DNA from: Sulfitobacter dubius
GTDB taxonomy: Bacteria > Pseudomonadota > Alphaproteobacteria > Rhodobacterales > Rhodobacteraceae
Direction of reading: 5' to 3'
DNA: 64,000 bases
NCBI RefSeq assembly: GCF_900113435.1
Contig: NZ_FOPG01000003.1
Location: 620,001 to 684,000, forward strand
The notes under the pieces were generated by a model, which did not search any database, was not told where the DNA came from, and saw only the letters and a list, made by a program, of their open reading frames with translations. Shown piece by piece: positions 44,539 to 52,993 of this stretch (the stretch's first letter is position 1; each line of letters starts with the position of its first letter). The position numbers and the translations under genes were made by a program.

Positions 44539-46020
44539 TTAGTTTACAAAGGAATTAAGTGCCCAAAAGACAATCCCCGACAGCAGTGCCGCTGCTGGTA
44601 CGGTAATTACCCACGCCGCAACGATGGTCATGAAGTGGGAACGGCGCACCAGCTTGCGGCGGCGGCGCTCTTCTTTGGCGATGCGTTTCACCTCTCCGGT
44701 TTTGGCACCTATGCGCCGCAGACGACGCTCCATATGCCATTCGCGGTAGAAGCCCACGCCAAAAACCCCGCCCACAGCGATATGGGTCGATGAGACCGGC
44801 AGCCCCAACCAAGAAGCCACGATCACCGTGATCGCTGCCGACAGTGCCACGCAATAGGCGCGCATCGGGTTCAGTTTGGTAATCTGGCTGCCAACCATAC
44901 GGATCAGCTTGGGGCCGAAAAGGAACAGACCAAAGGAGATGCCGAAGGCGCCGATAATCATCACCCATGTGGGGATGCTGACCTTATCATCAAAGCCGCC
45001 GAACTCTGTCGCGTGTACAATCGCCGCCAGTGGGCCAACCGCATTGGCCACGTCATTCGCCCCATGAGCAAAGCTGAGCAGGGCGGCGGAGAGGACCAGC
45101 GGCAGGCCAAAGAGCGTTTTGACAGAGCGGTTGCGGTTCTCCATGCCTTCGGATTTCTGACGGATCAGCGGCGCGGAGATCACATAGGTCACCAAGCCGA
45201 CGACAAGGCCGATAATCAACGCCATCGGCATATCGATGGACACGATCTTTTTCAGACCTTTCAGCGCCAGATAGGCGGCAAAGACCCCCGCCATGACGCC
45301 GACCAGCACCGGAACCCATGTGCGCGCGGCGGCGATTTTGTCATCTTGATAGATGATACGGGCCTTGATGAACGCAAGGAACATCGCCGCAACTGCCCCG
45401 CCCAGCACGGGAGAGATCACCCAACTGGCGGCGATCATGCTCATCGAGCTCCAGTTGACGACACCGAAACCCGCAGCAGCGATGCCCGCGCCCATGACGC
45501 CGCCAACGACCGAATGCGTGGTTGAGACTGGCGCACCGACCCATGTGGCAAGGTTTACCCACAGCGCGGATGAAATCAGCGCCGCCATCATCGCCCAGAT
45601 AAAGATCCGGGTGTCAGCCACGCTGGCCGGGTCAATGATCCCTTTGGAAATGGTCGAAACCACGTCCCCCCCCGCCAGCAACGCGCCTGCGGATTCGCAA
45701 AGTGCGGCAATAACGATGGCACCGCCCATGGTCAGCGCATTGGCCCCTACGGCGGGGCCCATATTATTGGCCACGTCATTCGCGCCGATGTTCACGGCCA
45801 TATAAGCGCCAAAGGCCGCCGCTGCGATCACGACAAAGCTAGAGGGCTGGTGCCCAAAGAAGACCGCAGCAACAGCACCCGCCACCACGATAAAGGCCAG
45901 CGCGATGCCGGGCCCCACGAGAGGCCGTGCGACATAGGTCGCGGCCAGTTCGACTTGCGAAATACGGTTGAGGTCTTTGTCCAGCGTCTTCCACTGGCTG
46001 CCCTGCGGTTCCGTTGCCAT
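44539..46020 (-). CDS. Inorganic phosphate transporter (PiT family)
   Basis: This 493-residue low-affinity phosphate permease has about ten helices in two PiT/PHO-4 repeats, seen in GANDVANNMGPAVGANAL (N-terminal) and AHGANDVANAVGPLAAI (C-terminal). The tandem GANDVAN signature is diagnostic. A basic cytoplasmic loop (KRIAKEERRRRKLVRR) lies near the C-terminus. The ATG before ATEPQGSQW is chosen; the earlier TTG overlaps the GGGAG ribosome site. Confidence 0.95.
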   Translation of the reverse strand: MATEPQGSQWKTLDKDLNRISQVELAATYVARPLVGPGIALAFIVVAGAVAAVFFGHQPSSFVVIAAAAFGAYMAVNIGANDVANNMGPAVGANALTMGGAIVIAALCESAGALLAGGDVVSTISKGIIDPASVADTRIFIWAMMAALISSALWVNLATWVGAPVSTTHSVVGGVMGAGIAAAGFGVVNWSSMSMIAASWVISPVLGGAVAAMFLAFIKARIIYQDDKIAAARTWVPVLVGVMAGVFAAYLALKGLKKIVSIDMPMALIIGLVVGLVTYVISAPLIRQKSEGMENRNRSVKTLFGLPLVLSAALLSFAHGANDVANAVGPLAAIVHATEFGGFDDKVSIPTWVMIIGAFGISFGLFLFGPKLIRMVGSQITKLNPMRAYCVALSAAITVIVASWLGLPVSSTHIAVGGVFGVGFYREWHMERRLRRIGAKTGEVKRIAKEERRRRKLVRRSHFMTIVAAWVITVPAAALLSGIVFWALNSFVN

Positions 46021-46149
46021 TCTTTGATGATCTCCCAAAGATCCTAAAGTTCAGCGGCAGGTGACATAAGGTCGCTTAGGGTGCAAGTCACGCTGTCACA
46101 AAATTGTAACATGTTGCGGAGGGAGAGCTGGGCAAGGAGGGGCGTAGAC

Positions 46150-46171
46150 GTGCCGGGCAACGGCCCGGCAC
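46150..46171. terminator. GC-rich hairpin downstream of the NUDIX gene
   Basis: GTGCCGGGC and GCCCGGCAC form a nine-base stem with an AACG loop, 20 bases past the NUDIX gene end. No T-run follows, so its strength as a terminator is uncertain. Confidence 0.45.
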
Positions 46172-46193
46172 CTAAGGCGATTTTGCTGCCTGC

Positions 46194-46655
46194 TTAGTGA
46201 AAAGCGGTCAATATCGCTTTGAGATCAGGCTCATCCACCAACTCGGCGGCCTCTTGAGGGGTGAACCACGCGCGTTTGCGCATGCCCGCTTCTGGGTATT
46301 CCTCGCTCAGGTCACGGACGCGGGTCAAATAGACCTGTGTGGTCACGGGCACGGTTAGCCCTTCGCCCAAGCCTTTGTCATACTCAAAAATGCCCATCGG
46401 ATCGGATTCGATATCCGCCTCGGTTACGCCGGCCTCTTCCCACGCTTCTTGCAGCGCGGCGCCGGCACCGTCTAGCCCGTCAATCGGCCAGCCCTTGGGC
46501 AGGATCCAACGGCCTGTGTCGCGGCTGGTAATCAGTAGCACCTTTTTGCCCGCTTCGGTATCGCGATAGCAAAGGGCGGCAACTTGCACCCGGCGGGGGC
46601 GTTTGAAAATAGGAAGGACCATATCCTCCCATGCGCGTCTAAATACTTGTGTCAT
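46194..46655 (-). CDS. NUDIX hydrolase
   Basis: This 153-residue NUDIX protein hydrolyses a nucleoside-diphosphate-linked substrate. The box reads PKGWPIDGLDGAGAALQEAW then EEAGV. The core EAWEEAGV is intact, but the first glutamate of G-x5-E is replaced by leucine and the Arg before Glu by Gln. The PKGWPIDG form resembles diphosphoinositol-polyphosphate-type relatives common in this group. The ATG overlaps no neighbour. The substrate is unknown. Confidence 0.85.
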   Translation of the reverse strand: MTQVFRRAWEDMVLPIFKRPRRVQVAALCYRDTEAGKKVLLITSRDTGRWILPKGWPIDGLDGAGAALQEAWEEAGVTEADIESDPMGIFEYDKGLGEGLTVPVTTQVYLTRVRDLSEEYPEAGMRKRAWFTPQEAAELVDEPDLKAILTAFH

Positions 46656-46790
46656 TACAGAACTATGCCTCGGTCGGGTGTTTTTCTTGTTATCCGGACA
46701 TTATATAGTCTTGTTAAATGCAAATCAAACTGCAGCGCTTCGGATTGAGGTGCAAACAGTGTGACCGGCTAAAGGTGAGGCATCAACGAT

Positions 46791-48239
46791 ATGGCAACTG
46801 GCACGCAGGCAATGGGAGGCGCGACCGATGGCATGGGCGCCGATATTGGGGTTTATGGTCTGGGCACCATGGGGTCGGCGTTGGCGCTTAATCTGGCCGA
46901 CAGCGGATTTACCGTGGCCGTCAGCAATAGAGAAGCGGAATGGATCGCACAGTTTCTGGCCGAAGCAGGGCCATTGGCCGAACGTCTGACCGGGGCAGAA
47001 AGCCTCGAGGCGTTCGTCGCCGCGATTGCCCGCCCGCGCAGCATCCTTTTCATGATCCCCTCTGGCGCGCCGGTTGATGCCATGATTGCAGCGATCAAAC
47101 CGCTGCTTGATGAGGGCGACACGCTGATTGATGGCGGCAACGCCGATTTCCACGACACCCGCCGCCGCAGCGCCGAGTTGGAGGGCACGGAGTTGCATTT
47201 CGTTGGCATGGGCGTCTCGGGCGGTGAAGCTGGCGCGCGCAATGGCCCGTCGATGATGGTAGGCGGCAGCGATCATTCTTGGGAGCAGTTCCAACCCATG
47301 GCAGAGGCCATCGCGGCGGATTTCGAAGGGTCGCCCTGTGTGGCGCATCTCGGGCCTGATGGGGCCGGGCATTTCGTTAAGACGGTGCACAACGGCATTG
47401 AATACGCCGACATGCAGATGATTGCCGAGGTTTACGGCCTGCTGCGCGACGCGGGCGGACTGGGCGCGGTAGAGATCGGCAATCTGTTTGCTGAGTGGCA
47501 GAAGGGGCCGCTGAGTTCCTATCTCATCGAAGTTTCTGCCGCAGCGCTGTTGTCTGTCGACACGCAGACCGGCACGCCGATGGTCGACGTGATCCGCGAT
47601 CAGGCGGGGCAAAAGGGCACCGGCCGCTGGACGCTGATTGAAGCGCTAAAGATGGGGCAGTCGGCCAATACGATCGAAGCCGCTGTCGGTGCGCGCGGTT
47701 GGTCGAGCGAGAAGGCAGTGCGAGAGATGGCAGAGCCGCTTCTGCCCGAAGGCGTACAGGACGCACCGCTGCCCGAGCCGGGTGATCTGGAACAAGCCTT
47801 GTTGGCAGGGCGGATCATCGGCCACGCGCAGGGCTTTCGGATCCTCAGCGCCGCGTCGGAGGAGTTTGAATGGTCGCTCGATATGGCGCGCATTTCCGAG
47901 ATTTGGCGCGCGGGCTGCATTATCCGCTCTGCGCTGCTGGATGAATTTGCCGATGCGTTTCGCGGTGAATTGCCCGGTGGGCATTTGATCCTTGCACCCG
48001 CCATGCGCAAGCGGCTGGAGGAGAGCGTTCCGGCGCTACGCCGTGTGGTGGCCGCAGGGGCGCTTTTGGGGGTTGCTTTGCCGGCACTATCGGCGGCGCT
48101 GGCGTGGTATGACACTATGCGCCGGGCGCGTGGAACGGCGAATATGATCCAAGCGCAGCGGGATTTCTTTGGCGCACATGGGTTTGAACGCCAGGGCGAA
48201 GAAGGCAAGTTCCACGGGACGTGGAATCCGCTGCCTTAG
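46791..48239 (+). CDS. gnd: 6-phosphogluconate dehydrogenase, decarboxylating (Gnd)
   Basis: Gnd converts 6-phosphogluconate to ribulose 5-phosphate with NADP in the oxidative pentose phosphate pathway. The 482-residue protein has the Rossmann loop GVYGLGTMGSALALN, LIDGGNADFHDT, the signature GMGVSGGEAGARNGPS and the catalytic Lys in GHFVKTVHNGIEYADMQM. The length matches the long E. coli type. Three in-frame ATG codons fall in the first 15 residues, so the exact start is open. Confidence 0.95.
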   Translation: MATGTQAMGGATDGMGADIGVYGLGTMGSALALNLADSGFTVAVSNREAEWIAQFLAEAGPLAERLTGAESLEAFVAAIARPRSILFMIPSGAPVDAMIAAIKPLLDEGDTLIDGGNADFHDTRRRSAELEGTELHFVGMGVSGGEAGARNGPSMMVGGSDHSWEQFQPMAEAIAADFEGSPCVAHLGPDGAGHFVKTVHNGIEYADMQMIAEVYGLLRDAGGLGAVEIGNLFAEWQKGPLSSYLIEVSAAALLSVDTQTGTPMVDVIRDQAGQKGTGRWTLIEALKMGQSANTIEAAVGARGWSSEKAVREMAEPLLPEGVQDAPLPEPGDLEQALLAGRIIGHAQGFRILSAASEEFEWSLDMARISEIWRAGCIIRSALLDEFADAFRGELPGGHLILAPAMRKRLEESVPALRRVVAAGALLGVALPALSAALAWYDTMRRARGTANMIQAQRDFFGAHGFERQGEEGKFHGTWNPLP

Positions 48240-48305
48240 AGATCGCTTTCGGCTCGGTTTTTGCCGCCGGGCCGGTGGCACCTCATAGGCTGGCGCTGCT
48301 CTGCG

Positions 48306-49079
48306 TTAGGCTTGTGCGAAGGGGGGCACAGGATAGCTCACATGCGCCAGATACAACCCCTGCGGCGGGCACACCGGACCGCAGGCGGCTCGGTCTCGTG
48401 CGGCAAGCGCTGCACCCATATCCGCCACGCTCCATGATCCGGCGCCGACGCGCTCAAGCGACCCGACGAAGCTGCGCACCTGATTGTGCAGGAAAGACTG
48501 TGCACGCACATCGAAATGATATTCCGTCCCGGCTTCAGTTTCGACCTCGCAAACGTCAAGCCGACCCAAAGTTTTAATCGGGCTTTGCGCCTGACAAATT
48601 GTTGAGCGGAAGGTGGTAAAATCATGTTTGCCCACCAACAGGTCCGCGGCCTCCTGCATTGCCGCTACATCCAGCGGATGTTTGATCTGCCAGACCAGCC
48701 CCGCTTGATGCACCGCAGGGGCGCGACGGCTGAGGATGCGGAAATGGTAACGCCGCTCCAACGCCGAGAAACGCGCGTGGAAATCAGGCGGCGCCAATGC
48801 GCAATCAGTGATCGCAACGGGTTGGGGTTTGAGGTGATAATTCAACGCCTCCCCCAAGCGGAAAGGCGACCACTCGCGTGCCATATCACAGTGTGCCACC
48901 TGCGCCAAACCATGCACCCCGGTATCCGTTCGACCAGCGGCGGCGATCGTATGTTCGCCGGGCTCTAACCGCGCGAGCGCTGCTTCGATCGCCCCCTGCA
49001 CAGTAGGAAGGTCAACTTGACGCTGCCAACCTTTGAAAGGCGCGCCGTGGTATTCGATTTTCAGAGCATATCTGGGCAT
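48306..49079 (-). CDS. truA: tRNA pseudouridine synthase A (TruA)
   Basis: TruA makes pseudouridine at positions 38-40 of tRNA. The 257-residue enzyme begins [19 protein letters not shown] and has the catalytic Asp in [17 protein letters not shown]. Later motifs RRYHFRIL and [13 protein letters not shown] also fit. The ATG before [11 protein letters not shown] is chosen; 12 more upstream codons are open but not conserved. It converges with gnd. Confidence 0.96.
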   Translation of the reverse strand: MPRYALKIEYHGAPFKGWQRQVDLPTVQGAIEAALARLEPGEHTIAAAGRTDTGVHGLAQVAHCDMAREWSPFRLGEALNYHLKPQPVAITDCALAPPDFHARFSALERRYHFRILSRRAPAVHQAGLVWQIKHPLDVAAMQEAADLLVGKHDFTTFRSTICQAQSPIKTLGRLDVCEVETEAGTEYHFDVRAQSFLHNQVRSFVGSLERVGAGSWSVADMGAALAARDRAACGPVCPPQGLYLAHVSYPVPPFAQA

Positions 49080-49168
49080 GGACGGGGCATTAGCGCGGGC
49101 GGGCGCTTCTGGCAATCCCCGGCTGCCAGCCCTATGTTAACGCCAAAGACAAAGGGACGGGCGCAGCT

Positions 49169-50596
49169 TTGGGTATCACAGGCATTGCCGACGGCATTTG
49201 GCGGCAGTTTGAGAATGTCACCGACACGGTCGGCGAGACGTTTTTTGAGCCGGTGATCCGGCTCGGGGTCACGGGGCTTGCGCGGTCGGGCAAGACGGTT
49301 TTCATCACCTCGCTGGTGGCGAACCTGCTGGATCGGGGGCGGATGCCGGGGCTGTTGGCGGCCTCCGAAGGGCGGATTGAGGCGGCGTTTTTGCAGCCAC
49401 AGCCCGACGATACCGTGCCGCGTTTTGACTATGAGAACCACCTCGCCGCGCTGACCGGCAAGACGCCGCATTGGCCGGAAAGCACGCGGGCGATCTCGGA
49501 ATTGCGGCTGTCGCTCAAGGTGCGGCCCAATGGGTTGCTGGCGGGGCTGCAAGGGCCGCGCACGCTGCATCTGGATATCGTGGATTACCCCGGCGAATGG
49601 CTGCTTGATTTGGCGCTGATGGATGTCACCTACGCTGAATGGTCGGCGCAGGTGATTGAGCGTATCGCAAACCGAGAGGAGGCGGCGGGCTACCGCGCGC
49701 TGGCCGAACAGACCGACCCCCATGCCGAGCTGGAAGAGACCACGGCCCGCAAGCTTGCCGACAGCTTTGCCGACTATCTGCAAACCGCGCGCGCTAATGG
49801 CTATTCCGACTGCACGCCGGGGCGGTTCCTGCTGCCCGGTGATCTGGCCGGATCGCCGGTGCTGACCTTCGCGCCGCTGCCCGGTTCGGACGGCGCGCCG
49901 CGTAAGTCGCTGATCCGCGAAATGGCGCGGCGGTTCGAGGCCTATAAGAAACGGGTGGTGCAGCCCTTCTTCCGGGATCATTTCTCTCGGATTGATCGGC
50001 AGGTGGTGCTGGTCGACGCGCTTGGCGCGATCCATCAAGGGCCGCGCGCGGTCGAAGATCTGCGCGGCGCCATGGCCGATATTCTGGGCGCGTTCAGGCC
50101 GGGGACGAACAACTTCCTGACCAGCTTGCTGCGGGGCAAACGGGTTGAGAAAATTCTCTTTGCCGCGACCAAGGCCGATCATCTGCACCACAGCCAGCAT
50201 CCTCGGCTGAGTGGCATCATGCAGGCGCTGATCCGCGACGCGCGGGACCGGGCGCAATACGCAGGCGCGGGCACGCGGGCGATGGCCATCGCCAGCCTGC
50301 GTGCCACGACCGAAGACGTGATGACCCATGGCGGAGAGCAACTTGACGTGGTGCGCGGCACGCTGCTGAACGATGATGAAACGCGCGGGCGACAGGCGGC
50401 TTTTTACCCCGGTGAATTGCCTGAAGACCCGGCGCATCTTCTGACCCCCGCCCGGCAGGGCGCGCAGGAATGGCTGGGGGCGGATTACCAGATCATGCGT
50501 TTTGCGCCGGCGGTGTTGGACCTGCGTCCCGGCGACGGCCCGCCCCATATCCGGCTCGACCGCGCGGCGGAGTTTCTGATCGGGGATCGGCTATGA
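49169..50596 (+). CDS. YcjX-like P-loop protein (DUF463)
   Basis: This 475-residue protein of the YcjX family has the nucleotide-binding loop GLARSGKTVFITSL near residue 35 and DIVDYPGEWLLDL like a Walker B/G3 region. YcjX proteins are GTPase-like stress proteins of unknown role that pair with the membrane protein YcjF. The only plausible start is a TTG (GITGIADGIW) preceded by AAAGGGACGGG. The ATGA overlap with the following GNAT gene shows coupling. Confidence 0.85.
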   Translation: MGITGIADGIWRQFENVTDTVGETFFEPVIRLGVTGLARSGKTVFITSLVANLLDRGRMPGLLAASEGRIEAAFLQPQPDDTVPRFDYENHLAALTGKTPHWPESTRAISELRLSLKVRPNGLLAGLQGPRTLHLDIVDYPGEWLLDLALMDVTYAEWSAQVIERIANREEAAGYRALAEQTDPHAELEETTARKLADSFADYLQTARANGYSDCTPGRFLLPGDLAGSPVLTFAPLPGSDGAPRKSLIREMARRFEAYKKRVVQPFFRDHFSRIDRQVVLVDALGAIHQGPRAVEDLRGAMADILGAFRPGTNNFLTSLLRGKRVEKILFAATKADHLHHSQHPRLSGIMQALIRDARDRAQYAGAGTRAMAIASLRATTEDVMTHGGEQLDVVRGTLLNDDETRGRQAAFYPGELPEDPAHLLTPARQGAQEWLGADYQIMRFAPAVLDLRPGDGPPHIRLDRAAEFLIGDRL

Positions 50597-51057
50597 GCGA
50601 AGTGTTGACCCGCCCCGCTACTCTGCGTCCAGCGCAGCCCTTGGACGCGGGCGCTGTAGGCGGCATCATGAGCGATTTTGCGCGCGATACCAATTGGTTG
50701 CCGCGCATTCATACAGCGGCAGAGGACATCGCCCATGCAGATGCTATGATCGCGCGGGACTGGGTCACCGTAGCCGAGCAAGCAGGCAAAATCACCGGTT
50801 TTGCCGCCTGTGAGGGGGGCGAGTTGGACGCGCTCTATGTGTCCCATGCGGCGCGGGGGCAAGGCATCGGCTCGGCCCTTTTGATCGCGTTAAAGTCGCG
50901 CCATAAGACTCTGACATGCTGGACATTTCAGGCCAACGCGCGGGCCATCGCGTTTTACCGCCAACACGGTTTTGCCGAAACCGCGCGCGGCGATGGCAGC
51001 GCCAATGACGAAGGGTTGCCCGATTTGACATTGCACTGGCAGAGGGAGGCCGCCTGA
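50593..51057 (+). CDS. GNAT-family N-acetyltransferase
   Basis: This 154-residue acetyltransferase has the acetyl-CoA loop in ARGQGIGSALLIAL and the C-terminal FQANARAIAFYRQHGF typical of GNATs. The substrate is not visible. It lies between the ycjX- and ycjF-like genes and overlaps both (ATGA and TGATG), so it is cotranslated with them, perhaps to modify one of them or a common target. Confidence 0.88.
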   Translation: MSEVLTRPATLRPAQPLDAGAVGGIMSDFARDTNWLPRIHTAAEDIAHADAMIARDWVTVAEQAGKITGFAACEGGELDALYVSHAARGQGIGSALLIALKSRHKTLTCWTFQANARAIAFYRQHGFAETARGDGSANDEGLPDLTLHWQREAA

Positions 51058-52061
51058 TGGCCCGCGGACCGATCCTGTTCGACCTAGAAGAAGACGCCAA
51101 GCCCCAGCCCTCGGTCGCCGACGCGCCTGCTGTGCCTGAGTTGGACGTGGATACCCCGCCGCCCAAGGGTCAAGCGATGCAGATCGCGGCACGGCTCGCC
51201 GCGCGCAAACCGTCGCGGCTGGTGCGGATGTTCTGGGCGCTGGCCGGGGCGCTGGTGACGGCGCTGGTGTCGATTGCGGCTTGGACTTTTGTGACCGACC
51301 TGATGGCGCGCTACCCGCTGCTGGGCTGGGCGATGACGCTGCTGATCGGGGCGTTTTTGCTGGTCTTGCTGTTACTGTCGTTGCGCGAAATGGCGGCCTT
51401 TGGGCGGCTCGCGCGGCTGGACGGGCTGCGCCACGACGCGGGCGAGGCGCTGGCGCAGGGGGATTTGGCCGCCGCACGCAGCGTGACGGATCGGCTGGAA
51501 ACGCTTTACAAACACCGTGAAGACACCCGCTGGGGCCGCGACCGGCTGACCGAACTGCGCGGCGATCAATTCGATGCCGAAGCGCTGCTGGGGCTGGCCG
51601 AGAGCGAGGTTCTGGCCCCGCTGGACAGCGCCGCCACCCGCGAGGTTGAGGCCGCCGCCCGGCAGGTCGCCGCCGTCACGGCACTGGTTCCGCTGGCGCT
51701 GGCGGATGTCGCCGCAGCGCTCAGCAGCAACCTGCGGATGATCCGCCGAATTGCCGAGATTTACGGCGGGCGCTCGGGGTTTTTTGGCTCATGGCGGCTG
51801 ACCCGTGCTGTGCTGTCGCATCTGGTGGCGACGGGAGCCGTGGCGGTGGGTGATGACCTGATCGAGCCGCTTCTGGGGGGGTCTATCGTTGCCAAACTAA
51901 GCCGCCGTTTTGGCGAGGGGCTGGTAAATGGCGCGCTGACCGCACGTGTGGGGGTCGCGGCGATCGAAGTCTGCCGTCCGTTGCCCTTTGTGCGGGAAAA
52001 ACGGCCCGGTGTGCGGGGCATCGTCAAACGGGCGCTTACTGGGGTTTTCGGTAAGGAATAA
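51057..52061 (+). CDS. YcjF-like inner-membrane protein (TIGR01620/DUF697)
   Basis: This 334-residue membrane protein is of the YcjF type. Two close helices (about 58-85 and 88-112; TAWTFV-like and LLGWAMTLLIGAFLLVLLLL) follow an acidic N-terminus. A cytoplasmic DUF697-like domain (about 170-334) follows with ALVPLALADVAAALSSNLRM and GRSGFFGSWRLTR. It is the usual partner of YcjX. The stop is seven bases from the converging sulfotransferase. Confidence 0.85.
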   Translation: MARGPILFDLEEDAKPQPSVADAPAVPELDVDTPPPKGQAMQIAARLAARKPSRLVRMFWALAGALVTALVSIAAWTFVTDLMARYPLLGWAMTLLIGAFLLVLLLLSLREMAAFGRLARLDGLRHDAGEALAQGDLAAARSVTDRLETLYKHREDTRWGRDRLTELRGDQFDAEALLGLAESEVLAPLDSAATREVEAAARQVAAVTALVPLALADVAAALSSNLRMIRRIAEIYGGRSGFFGSWRLTRAVLSHLVATGAVAVGDDLIEPLLGGSIVAKLSRRFGEGLVNGALTARVGVAAIEVCRPLPFVREKRPGVRGIVKRALTGVFGKE

Positions 52062-52067
52062 GGTAAT

Positions 52068-52844
52068 CTAGGGCGCGGCATTTTCGCGGATGGCCCGCAG
52101 GGGGTGCTGGATTATTCCGCGAAATGTCCCGACAGCCAGCCCGGGCTGATATCCCCAGCTTGCGGCCTTTTCGGCCTGTTCGGGGTTCATCTGAAGCGCG
52201 CCTTGATACTGCTGATTGCCGTCCGAGATCAACTCAGGCAGTGAGGTTTCGGGCAGGTCAAGAAAGGCCGCGATCCGGCGAAGCGCCTTGGGTGTATCCG
52301 CAACGATATCTTCGTACCGCAGTACCATCACAGCATGCAGATATGGCAGGTCGCCAAGCAGTTGTGCCTGTGCCGCGATCCAATGGTCAATCAACTGCTC
52401 CGCGGGGGCACCAACCCAAGACGCGACCGAGGCCGCGACCGCCTCTGGATGGCGCAGAACGATTATGAATTGAGACATTGGGAAAAGCTGCTGCAGCAAC
52501 CGCATACGGGTCAGGTTGACCGGTGATTTCTCAACCCGCCAGCGCAAATCGGGGGCAAACCACGGGGCCCAGTCGTTCTCCAAACGTGTCTTTGTTTCCA
52601 ATGAATTCAGCGGGTGATCTTCGGTTAGATGTTCTGCCGGATTGGTCGCAAAATGCATGGGCCGCCCCGATTGCGCCGTATGCGCGATGGCACCTTGCAG
52701 GTAAACGCCCTCATTCTCGGGCGCGTCCGATCCGGTAATGCCGCCCGCACCGGGCAGCGCATTGGCCAGTCGGTTCACCAGCGACGTGCCAGAACGGTGC
52801 AGCCCGCCGATAAACAAATAGCGTGGAGGAGTTTTGAGGGACAT
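52068..52844 (-). CDS. Sulfotransferase family protein
   Basis: This is a 258-residue PAPS-dependent sulfotransferase. The 5'-phosphosulfate loop is GGLHRSGTSLVNRL near residue 12, and the 3'-phosphate contact is IIVLRHPEAVAASVASW, where Arg and Ser are expected. No signal or membrane segment, so it acts in the cytoplasm on a small molecule or nascent glycan. The start ATG before SLKTPPRYLFIGG is chosen. It is divergent from the glycosyltransferase operon across 149 bases, which makes a sulfated sugar product thinkable. Confidence 0.85.
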   Translation of the reverse strand: MSLKTPPRYLFIGGLHRSGTSLVNRLANALPGAGGITGSDAPENEGVYLQGAIAHTAQSGRPMHFATNPAEHLTEDHPLNSLETKTRLENDWAPWFAPDLRWRVEKSPVNLTRMRLLQQLFPMSQFIIVLRHPEAVAASVASWVGAPAEQLIDHWIAAQAQLLGDLPYLHAVMVLRYEDIVADTPKALRRIAAFLDLPETSLPELISDGNQQYQGALQMNPEQAEKAASWGYQPGLAVGTFRGIIQHPLRAIRENAAP

Positions 52845-52993
52845 CAGGTGGCTCGTTATGGGGCATGCGATTGGGCACAACGGAAAGCCAGCTAGACCAC
52901 GACAATGTTCTTTCCAGAGGTTCACGTGTTAACTTTTGTTATCGGAACGGAAGGGCTGCTGAATGGGGTTCACCTCCCATAAGGAGACCCGTC

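Noticed and set aside
49061-50548. 495-codon minus-strand frame opposite the ycjX-like gene
   Set aside because: It is Arg/Gln/His-rich, as expected for antisense of high-GC DNA, and the plus-strand gene has clear P-loop motifs.
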